Below are positions 1 through 7,702 of a stretch of 12,027 nucleotides of DNA, one piece after another. Each line of letters opens with the position of its first letter. Position 1 is the first letter of the stretch. Source of the DNA: Labilithrix luteola (GTDB lineage: Bacteria > Myxococcota_A > Polyangia > Polyangiales > Polyangiaceae); NCBI GenBank assembly GCA_026225435.1, contig JAMFST010000639.1, forward strand, positions 1 through 12,027, read 5' to 3'. Position numbers and translations under genes: made by a program. Below the pieces are notes generated by a model that was not told the origin of the DNA, ran no database searches, and saw nothing but the letters and a program-made list of their open reading frames with translations.

Positions 1-5
1 CCGGG

Positions 6-1187
6 GTGCGCGCGGCGGGGGAGGGTGGTCTGCTCGGTGGAGGGTCGACGCCGGCCGCCGAGGAGCCGCCCCCTGCCCTGCGCGCGCACACCCTCACGCC
101 CGCCATCGACGGGGCGGTGAGCGAGTGGCCCGAGCTCGACGAGGTCACCCAGGCGGAGATGGGCAGCTCCGGCGCGACGCTCGCCGCCGGCATCGCCGTG
201 GACGACGCCAACCTCTACTTCGCCGGCGAGATCCACGACCCGACGCCCGACGCGACCGACAACGCGGAGCTCGAGCTGCAGGTCCCCCCGACCGAGCGCA
301 ACCCGCAGCTGGCCTTCAGCGTGCACCTCGACGGCAAGCGCGGCCACGTCCAGCGCGCCAGCGGCGACAAGGCGTTGCCCGTCCCCGGTGCGCGCGTCGC
401 CGTGCAGCCCCTCGACGGCAACGGCGGCGCGACCTTCGAGGTGGCCATCCCCTGGTCCCAGCTCGGCGACGGTCGCACCACGCGCGCCGGCCTGCGCGCC
501 GCCATCCGCTACCACGACGGCGCCGGCGCCCAGCCGGTGGCGGTCCTCTCGACGATTCCCGGCGCCAGCAAGAGCACCGGGCTCCCTCCGCTCCTCATCG
601 ACGTGGAGGCGAACCTCGCCGACACCTTCCTCGCGCCGCGCAACCTGGTCCACGCAACGCCCGATCAGGACCTCATCGTCGACGTCGCCGGCGACGGCCT
701 CAAGGAGCGCGTCCTCCTCTACGGCCCGCTGCTCGTCGCCCTCGGACCGCACTACCGCGACGGCAAGGCCTTCGACTGGCTCGATCTGGGCGCGCGCGTC
801 GTCCACCTCGACGTGCGCGACGCCACCGGCGACGGCAAGGACGATCTCCTCATCCTGCGCCAGGTGACCACCACCGACGGCATCCTCCGCGAGGCGTTCG
901 AGATCCTCTCCTTCGCCAGCGGATCCCCCTCGTCGGTGTTCGCCCACGAGGTCCGCATCGCCCGCGACGGGGAGCACGGGCGCAAGGAGGTCGTCGACTT
1001 CGTCCACGCGGCCAGGGGGACGGTCGACGTCGGCCCGGAGAAGGCGACCGGCTGGGACGCCACCTCGTTCGACGTGGAGCCGGCGGCCTCGATGGATCCG
1101 ATCCTCCTGCCCTGGGCGGGCACCGGCGAGAGCTACCGCTTCGACGGGAAGAAATTCGTCCGCCGCCCGAGCAAGCCGGTGCGGTGA
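6..1187 (+). CDS. Probable secreted protein with CBM9-like domain and FG-GAP-like repeats, 5' partial
   Basis: The frame is open to the left edge, and the GTG at 6 has no signal peptide behind it, so the true start and an export signal probably lie outside the window. Numbering from that GTG, residues about 28-185 resemble the carbohydrate-binding family 9/DOMON-like fold. They contain the opening IDGAVSEWPEL, then a VDDANLYFAGEIHD strand pair, and later FEVAIPWSQL. Residues 222-238 and 268-283 (DVAGDGLKERVLL, DATGDGKDDLLI) look like FG-GAP/EF-hand-type calcium-binding loops, common in surface proteins. No catalytic residues are recognised, so the likely role is ligand binding at or outside the cell surface. 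The gene ends 1 nt before the GTG start of the cytochrome gene, which suggests one transcript. The coding call is firm; the domain call is moderate and the ligand is unknown. Confidence 0.75.
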   Translation: MRAAGEGGLLGGGSTPAAEEPPPALRAHTLTPAIDGAVSEWPELDEVTQAEMGSSGATLAAGIAVDDANLYFAGEIHDPTPDATDNAELELQVPPTERNPQLAFSVHLDGKRGHVQRASGDKALPVPGARVAVQPLDGNGGATFEVAIPWSQLGDGRTTRAGLRAAIRYHDGAGAQPVAVLSTIPGASKSTGLPPLLIDVEANLADTFLAPRNLVHATPDQDLIVDVAGDGLKERVLLYGPLLVALGPHYRDGKAFDWLDLGARVVHLDVRDATGDGKDDLLILRQVTTTDGILREAFEILSFASGSPSSVFAHEVRIARDGEHGRKEVVDFVHAARGTVDVGPEKATGWDATSFDVEPAASMDPILLPWAGTGESYRFDGKKFVRRPSKPVR

Positions 1188-1188
1188 G

Positions 1189-1638
1189 GTGCGGTGCGTG
1201 ATCGTCGTCGTCGGCCTCGTGCTGGCCAGCACGCTGAGCTGCCACCCGACGGCTACCCCGGTCTCGGGGAGACCTCCGGTCGCCGAGGCGCCGGCGAACG
1301 GGACGTGGTCGGGCGCGAGCTGGGAGGAGCATCACGACACGATGACCTTCGTGGTGCTGCCGAACATGGCGCGCACCTTCCAGCGCTTCGGCAGGCGGCC
1401 CTACCCCGAGATGAGCTGCGTCACCTGCCACGGCGCCGATGGCGAGAACGTGCGCTACCGCATGCCCAACGCGCTCCCCCCGCTCGACCCCGCGCACCTG
1501 CCGACGGCGACCTCGCCCGATCCCGCGGTCGCGCGGACGACGCGCTTCATGATCGAGGAGGTGACCCCGCAGCTGGCTGAGCTCACCGACGATCCCACGG
1601 TCTCCTGCTTCACCTGCCATCCGTCGACCGCACGATGA
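1189..1638 (+). CDS. Small c-type cytochrome lipoprotein with two CxxCH motifs
   Basis: This is a 149-residue protein. Residues 4-15 are hydrophobic and are followed by a cysteine at 18 (ASTLSC). That suggests a lipoprotein signal, although the lipobox is not canonical. Two covalent haem-attachment motifs are present: CVTCH at 77-81 and CFTCH at 140-144, the second only five residues from the C-terminus. Met92 (RYRMPN) and Met60, 17 residues before the first CxxCH, are candidate axial ligands. The helix-then-CxxCH layout recalls reaction-centre-type multihaem cytochromes, but the resemblance is loose. Its role would be electron transfer in the periplasm or at the membrane. The GTG at 1189 is chosen because it keeps the whole signal; GTG 1198 is an alternative. 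The stop overlaps the next start as ATGA, so translational coupling with the dioxygenase gene is likely. The electron donor and acceptor are unknown. Confidence 0.8.
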   Translation: MRCVIVVVGLVLASTLSCHPTATPVSGRPPVAEAPANGTWSGASWEEHHDTMTFVVLPNMARTFQRFGRRPYPEMSCVTCHGADGENVRYRMPNALPPLDPAHLPTATSPDPAVARTTRFMIEEVTPQLAELTDDPTVSCFTCHPSTAR

Positions 1639-2513
1639 CCACGCTCACCCGCCGTCGCGTCCTCGAGGGAGCTGTCGGGGCGCTGCTCGCCGCGCGCGCC
1701 ACCCCCGCCAACGCAGCGGCGCTGGCACGTCCGCCGGTGCTCTTCGTGAGCCACGGCACCCCGCTCTTCTTGCCGCACAACGAGGAACGCCGCGCAGCGC
1801 TCCAGCGCTGGGGCGCGAGCCTGACGGCTCCGCGCGGGATCGTCGTCATGACCCCTCACGTCGCCTCGCGCGAGCTCGCGGTGGGCCCCACGGGACCGGG
1901 CTTCGCGATGTACGATCTCCCGGCTCTCTTCAAGCGCCAGCTGCCCCAGGATCTCGAGTACGCGACACCGCCCAGCGAGGCGCTCGCCCGTCGCCTCGAC
2001 CAGCTCCTCGGGGACGGCCGACCCGCCACCCGCTCGACGAGCCGGGGGTTCGATCACACCACCTGGATGCCGCTCCGCTGTCTCTTCCCCGCGGCCCAGG
2101 TGCCGGTGGTGGAGCTCGCGTACCCGTACCTCAGCGAGGCGAAGCAGCTCACCTTCGGCCAGAAGCTGGCCCCCCTGCGCGACGAGGGGATCCTCTTCGT
2201 GGGGAGCGCCGGCATGACCCACAACCTGGCCATGATGGGTGACGGCGAAGAGGCGGGCACGCCCACCTGGGCCAACGAGTTCGACCTCTGGGCTGCGGAG
2301 CGGCTCGCGCGGCTCGACGTCGACGCGCTCGTCGACTGGCGACACAAGGCGCCGGCCGCGCTCCTCGCTCACCCCGACGACGGCGCCCACTTCCGCGTGC
2401 TGCTGGTCGCCCTCGGCATGCTCCTCGGCGGCGGGAGCGCCAGCGCCCCGGTGAGCTTCCCGGTCACCGGCTTCGAGCGCTCGATGTCCCGCCGGTGCGC
2501 CCAGCTGGGGTGA
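1635..2513 (+). CDS. LigB/DODA-type extradiol dioxygenase with Tat-type signal (YgiD-like)
   Basis: This is a 292-residue protein of the class III extradiol ring-cleavage dioxygenase family, the group that includes E. coli YgiD (4,5-DOPA dioxygenase). Those enzymes are non-haem metal enzymes that open catechol rings. Conserved histidines sit in the expected order: His40 (SHGTP), His75 (TPH), His141 (GFDHTTW), His196 (MTHNL) and His252 (AHF). RDEGILFVGSAGMTHNL closely matches the family core. The N-terminus is unusual: TRRRVLEGAVGALLAARA followed by an Ala-rich cleavage region near residue 27 looks like a twin-arginine signal, whereas YgiD is cytoplasmic. The ATG overlaps the cytochrome stop (ATGA). 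The enzyme probably acts in the periplasm beside a c-type cytochrome, but the substrate cannot be read from the sequence. The gene ends 12 nt from the convergent kinase stop. Confidence 0.85.
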   Translation: MTTLTRRRVLEGAVGALLAARATPANAAALARPPVLFVSHGTPLFLPHNEERRAALQRWGASLTAPRGIVVMTPHVASRELAVGPTGPGFAMYDLPALFKRQLPQDLEYATPPSEALARRLDQLLGDGRPATRSTSRGFDHTTWMPLRCLFPAAQVPVVELAYPYLSEAKQLTFGQKLAPLRDEGILFVGSAGMTHNLAMMGDGEEAGTPTWANEFDLWAAERLARLDVDALVDWRHKAPAALLAHPDDGAHFRVLLVALGMLLGGGSASAPVSFPVTGFERSMSRRCAQLG

Positions 2514-2525
2514 TGCCGGCCTGGC

Positions 2526-3980
<1,455 letters not shown>

Positions 3981-3994
3981 CGAAGCGCGCTCGG

Positions 3995-4023
3995 ATGATA
4001 CCAGCGTTCCTCCCGCGGGTGAA
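3995..4023 (-). promoter_or_regulatory. Sigma70-like promoter for the Ser/Thr kinase
   Basis: On the minus strand, TTCACC (4023-4018) and TATCAT (4000-3995) are separated by 17 bp, matching the -35 and -10 consensus at 4/6 and 5/6 positions. Transcription would start near 3988, leaving only about 8 nt before the kinase ATG at 3980. The transcript would then be nearly leaderless, which agrees with the missing Shine-Dalgarno. This is seen by eye only, with no start-site data. Confidence 0.4.
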
Positions 4024-4069
4024 ACCGTGGTACCGGCATGCCCCGGCGTTCCGCCCCTTCTCCTTCCGC

Positions 4070-5755
4070 ATGGGATATCCGTTCGACCTCGCTCTGCGTT
4101 ACCTGGCCTCCAAGAAGAGCCAGGCCTTCGTCTCGGTCGGCACCGCCTTCGCGATGCTCGGGGTCACCCTCGGCGTGGCCGCGCTGGCCACCGTCATGAG
4201 CGTCACCGGCGGCTTTCAGCAGCAGTTCCGCGAGAAGGTGCTGGGGGTGAACGCCCACGTCCTGGTGCTGAAGTACATCAACGACTTCCACGAGTACCGG
4301 GAGGTGATGAAGAAGGTGTCGGCGGTGCCGCACGTCATCGGCGTGGCCCCCTTCGTCATCAACCCGATGATGGTCACCCACGGCACGCGCACCGCCACGG
4401 GCGTCCTGCTGAAGGGGATCGACCCCGATCTGATGCCGAGCGTGCTGGATCTGCCGAAGAACATCCACGGCGGGACGCTCGACGGCCTGCGTCGCCCGGG
4501 CACGCAGCCGCCGGCGCACACCGGCCTCGACGACCTTGCCGATCCCGATCTGCACCCGCTCGACCCCACGCCGCGCAAAACGGTGCGGATGCCCGGCAGC
4601 GAGCCGGCGGAGAAGAGCCCGCTCGACGACATCGACCCCTTCAACGGCCTGCCGCCGCTGGAGACGAACGCCGACGGCGGCGTCGACGTGCGCAAGCAGG
4701 AGCGGCTGCTGCAGGCGATCCGCAACGAGATCGCCCACGACGAGGAGCTGCAGGCCAGCGCCAAGGCCGATGCCGGTGCGCCCGCTCCCGCGGTCTCCTC
4801 CGCGAAGGAGCCCGTGGCCGCCGCGGGAGCCGCCCCTGCCCCCAGCGGCGACGTCACCCCCGCCGGCGGCTACGCCAGCCAGCTGCCCGCTGACGACGAT
4901 CTCCCCGACGCGGTCGACCCCGACCCGTGCCACAGCGCCGCCGCCACCGCGCAGCTCCCCGGCGTGGTCGTCGGCTACACCTTGATGAAGCAGCTCGGCC
5001 TGCAGCTGGGCGACTGCCTGCAGATCACCAGCCCGCTCATCGGCATCTCCATCGGCGCCGCCGGCGGCCGCCCGCCCATCGCCAAGCAGTTCCGGGTCAT
5101 CGCCTACTTCGAGGCCGGCTTCGAGCAGTACGACGCGAAGCTGGTCTACACCGACCTGTACGAGGCGCAGACCTTCTACGAGAACGGCGACAGCGTCACC
5201 GGCGTCGAGATGAAGGTCGACGACATCGACAAGGCCTCGGCCATCGCCAAGCAGATCGACGTGCTCCTGGGCGACTCGCGCTACCACACGATGGACTGGA
5301 GCGAGCTCAATCACGGCCTCTTCACCGCGCTGCTCATCCAGCAGATCCTCATGAGCGTGGTGCTCACGATCATCATCGTCGTCGCCGCCTTCACCGTCGT
5401 GGCCACGCTGATCATGGTGGTCCTCGACAAGCGCAAGGAGATCGCCCTCCTCAAGGCGCTCGGCGCCCGCGACCTCGCCATCCTCCGCCTCTTCCTCTAC
5501 CAGGGCGGGATCATCGGCATGGTCGGCACCGGCAGCGGCCTGCTGCTCGGCTACGTCTGCTGCAAGGCGCTCTCGCTCTACAAGTTCCCGCTCGACCCCA
5601 AGGTCTACTTCATCGACCGTCTGCCGGTGCTCATCCGCCCGACCGAGTTCCTCATCACCGGCGGCGTCGCGGTGCTCATCTGCCTGGTGGCCACGATCTT
5701 CCCCGCGCTGTACGCCGCCCGACTTCGCCCCACGGACGGTCTGCGCGCCGAGTAA
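4070..5755 (+). CDS. LolC/LolE-like ABC transporter permease (FtsX fold) with large insert
   Basis: This is a 561-residue inner-membrane permease of the LolC/LolE/FtsX-MacB type. E. coli LolC and LolE, in complex with the ATPase LolD, extract lipoproteins from the inner membrane. The N-terminus PFDLALRYLASKKSQAF leads into TM1 (about 20-45), followed by a large extracytoplasmic domain. Three C-terminal helices lie at about 420-450, 473-500 and 526-548. Family signatures are LGVAALATVMSVTGGF, LLKGIDP, VVVGYTLMKQLGLQLGD, LDKRKEIALLKALGA and the ending ARLRPTDGLRAE. LolC is usually about 400 residues. The excess is a Pro/Ala/Asp-rich stretch at about 136-297 between LLKGIDP and the VVVGY strand, with Cys287 and Cys316 nearby. 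The ATG at 4070 is chosen because homologous proteins start close before the LALRYL motif. An in-frame ATG at 3995 would overlap the kinase -10 and add a non-membrane leader. No LolD ATPase is adjacent. Confidence 0.85.
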   Translation: MGYPFDLALRYLASKKSQAFVSVGTAFAMLGVTLGVAALATVMSVTGGFQQQFREKVLGVNAHVLVLKYINDFHEYREVMKKVSAVPHVIGVAPFVINPMMVTHGTRTATGVLLKGIDPDLMPSVLDLPKNIHGGTLDGLRRPGTQPPAHTGLDDLADPDLHPLDPTPRKTVRMPGSEPAEKSPLDDIDPFNGLPPLETNADGGVDVRKQERLLQAIRNEIAHDEELQASAKADAGAPAPAVSSAKEPVAAAGAAPAPSGDVTPAGGYASQLPADDDLPDAVDPDPCHSAAATAQLPGVVVGYTLMKQLGLQLGDCLQITSPLIGISIGAAGGRPPIAKQFRVIAYFEAGFEQYDAKLVYTDLYEAQTFYENGDSVTGVEMKVDDIDKASAIAKQIDVLLGDSRYHTMDWSELNHGLFTALLIQQILMSVVLTIIIVVAAFTVVATLIMVVLDKRKEIALLKALGARDLAILRLFLYQGGIIGMVGTGSGLLLGYVCCKALSLYKFPLDPKVYFIDRLPVLIRPTEFLITGGVAVLICLVATIFPALYAARLRPTDGLRAE

Positions 5756-5758
5756 CGT

Positions 5759-5774
5759 GTGACCTGACGGTCAC
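5759..5774. repeat. Inverted repeat GTGACC-N4-GGTCAC
   Basis: Perfect 6-bp arms with a TGAC spacer lie 3 nt after the permease stop, at the head of the 87-nt gap before the GAF gene. There is no T-run, so an intrinsic terminator is unlikely. It could be an operator site or a small mRNA hairpin. Its function is unknown and a chance palindrome cannot be excluded. Confidence 0.35.
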
Positions 5775-5831
5775 CATGCAGATTGAATTTGCGGTGCGCG
5801 CCCCGGCGTGCGAGTTGTTTTCACCCGTCAC

Positions 5832-5835
5832 GAGG
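5832..5835 (+). promoter_or_regulatory. Ribosome binding site GAGG that sets the GAF-protein start
   Basis: GAGG ends 7 nt before the ATG at 5843, which is good spacing. An in-frame ATG at 5783 lacks such a site and would add a 20-residue leader unlike a protein start (MNLRCAPRRASC). The ATG at 5843 is therefore preferred. Confidence 0.6.
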
Positions 5836-5842
5836 CTCGTCC

Positions 5843-7624
5843 ATGCGCTGGTACGTGGAAGCGACGAAGATCGGGGCGCATACGCCCCCTGCGACCCTGG
5901 TGGTGGATGCCGAGGCATGGCCGCGCGCCCTGCAAGCGGCCCGCGCCATCCGTGGTGAGTCCGGCCCCATCACCGACTTCACCATCGAGCTCCTCGAGGA
6001 CGGCTGCCGCGCCATCGAGCCGCACGGGCTCCTCGCCTACCGCGTGACCACCGCTCCGGACGACACGCCGCTCGGCGAAGTGCGCGGCCCATCGCTCGTG
6101 CCGCCCCGCCCTGCGCCGTCGAGCCCAGCACCGAGCGCGCCGGCCGTCCCGCCGGCGGTGGCGTCGTCTCCGGCGTCGGTGCCTTCGGTTCCGTCCGTCC
6201 CGTCAGCGCCGGTGTCGGCGCCTGCTGCCGCGGAACCGCCGCCGCCCCCCTCGGAACCGGCGCTCCCTGCGCCGGTGGTGGTCTTCGAGCGCAGCCAGCT
6301 CCCGACCGCCGACTCGCCGTTGCACTACCGGGAGCTCGCCTTCGCACTCCCCGCCGACACCACCGAGGAGGTCGCCGAGCGCGCGATCTTCGCCGAGCTG
6401 GCGCGCATCCAGAAGGACATGGCGTCGCTCCCCTCGGGCAAGCTGATCAACCTCGCCGCCTTCGATCGCGTCTTCAGCGGCCGCCCCTCGGTGCTGCCCA
6501 TCGCGACGTTGACCTGGAAGGACTGGCGCACCGATCCGGTCCTCGACTTCCCGCTCCGCCGGGGGACACCCGCGGCGCCGATGCCGCTGTCGTTTCCGCC
6601 GCCGCCGAGCGCGATGGCGCTGGGCGAGTCCGCGCGCATCTCCAGCCTCCCGTCGGCGGCCGTCCCCGCCGAAGCGGCGCCGCCGTCCGTCCCCGCGCCG
6701 CCCGCCTCCGTCCCCGCCGCGCCGCCATCCGCCCCGCCGTCCGTTCCGCGACCATCGCCGAGCACGCGCGGCCTCACCCCCGACGCGACCATCCGCATCC
6801 CGCTCGATCCGCCGGTCACCGAGCGCGGAGATGCGCCGCTCTCCGCCGATCGCCACCTCGACTCGCTCGACCTCCCGAAGGCCGACAGCGCGAGCCAGCC
6901 CGTGGTGATCGAGCTCCCGGAGCCGTCCGACCCCGCGCTGCCGCACGACACCCTGCGGCCCGGCCCGCCACCGCCGAGCGAGTCGAGCCCGGCCGCCGCG
7001 GCCGCCCCGTCGGATCCGTCGAGCGACGGCCTCGCGGACATCCCGGCCGTCGACGCGCGCGATTCGCAGCGCGAGCCGCGCTCCTTCGGCAGCATCGCCT
7101 CCTCGCGCTCGTCGATCCCGCGCATGGTCTTCGCTCGCAAGCGCGGCGACGAGCTGCTCTCGGTCCTCTTCGAGGCGATGTACGATCTGGCCTTCCTCCG
7201 CGACGCGGTCGAAGGGGCGGACTTCTGCGTCGGTCTCGCCCTCGAGCAGATCCCGGCCACGCGCGGCTTCGTCCACCTCTACGACATGGACCGCCGCGAG
7301 TTCGTCGTCGTCGCCGGCCGGGGCAACGCCGCGGCGCAGCGCCTGCTCGCACGCACGGCGGACCAAGACGCCCGCTTCCACGCGGTCATGCGCCAGGCCG
7401 GCGCGACGGTCGACGGCGAGGCGGTCTTCGCCCCCATCGTCCACGCGGGCCGCTACATCGGCATCCTCGAGCTCGACGGCGCGCTCGACCAGCAGCCCTT
7501 CGGCGAGGCCGAGGGGCACGCTCTGGTGTACATCGCCCGCCAGTACGCCGAGTTCGTCGCGCAGCGCGGGGTGGTCATCGACGCCCAGCGGGTGAGCGAG
7601 AGACCGACCTCTCGTCGCGAGTGA
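5843..7624 (+). CDS. Multi-domain protein with C-terminal GAF-like domain
   Basis: This is a 593-residue cytoplasmic protein with no signal peptide or membrane segment. Three conserved-looking blocks are separated by Pro/Ala/Ser linkers. Block 1 (about 1-70, RWYVEATKIG...YRVTT) is a short unidentified domain. Block 2 (about 145-240, VFERSQLPTADSPLHYRELAF to WKDWRTDPVLDFPLRRG) is also unidentified. Block 3 (about 432-575) has GAF features: DELLSVLFEAMYDLAFLRD, RGFVHLYDMDRREFVVVAGRG, VFAPIVHAGRYIGILELDG, then a helix LVYIARQYAEFVA. GAF domains bind small molecules or mediate dimerisation. No cysteine or histidine ligand pattern for a chromophore or haem is evident. The histidine kinase start codon follows 13 nt downstream, so the pair is probably co-transcribed and this protein may tune or feed the kinase. 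That partnership is inference from position. The coding call is firm. Confidence 0.85.
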   Translation: MRWYVEATKIGAHTPPATLVVDAEAWPRALQAARAIRGESGPITDFTIELLEDGCRAIEPHGLLAYRVTTAPDDTPLGEVRGPSLVPPRPAPSSPAPSAPAVPPAVASSPASVPSVPSVPSAPVSAPAAAEPPPPPSEPALPAPVVVFERSQLPTADSPLHYRELAFALPADTTEEVAERAIFAELARIQKDMASLPSGKLINLAAFDRVFSGRPSVLPIATLTWKDWRTDPVLDFPLRRGTPAAPMPLSFPPPPSAMALGESARISSLPSAAVPAEAAPPSVPAPPASVPAAPPSAPPSVPRPSPSTRGLTPDATIRIPLDPPVTERGDAPLSADRHLDSLDLPKADSASQPVVIELPEPSDPALPHDTLRPGPPPPSESSPAAAAAPSDPSSDGLADIPAVDARDSQREPRSFGSIASSRSSIPRMVFARKRGDELLSVLFEAMYDLAFLRDAVEGADFCVGLALEQIPATRGFVHLYDMDRREFVVVAGRGNAAAQRLLARTADQDARFHAVMRQAGATVDGEAVFAPIVHAGRYIGILELDGALDQQPFGEAEGHALVYIARQYAEFVAQRGVVIDAQRVSERPTSRRE

Positions 7625-7637
7625 CGAGAAGCACGCG

Positions 7638-7702
7638 ATGAGCCGCTCGCGGCTGCGCTTCGACTGGGGCACCTTCGGCACTCGGTCTCGCGCTTCGTCC
7701 TC
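7638..7702 (+). pseudogene. Displaced 5' end of the histidine kinase gene (probable 1-nt deletion)
   Basis: ATG 7638, 13 nt after the GAF stop, has a weak purine-rich site (CGAGAAG) before it. It reads MSRSRLRFDWGTFGT, a plausible basic cytoplasmic N-terminus, before turning into Arg/Ser-rich nonsense. The adjacent frame from 7682 reads SVSRFVLLPAML and runs straight into the first membrane helix of the kinase. Adding one base after 7681 would join the two as GTFGTSVSRFVLL. This is either a real mutation or a sequencing or assembly error. Confidence 0.6.

Noticed and set aside
3995..4069. Upstream ATG 3995 as permease start
   Set aside because: It would add a leader with no family match, overlap the predicted kinase -10, and lacks a ribosome binding site; ATG 4070 fits LolC-type starts.
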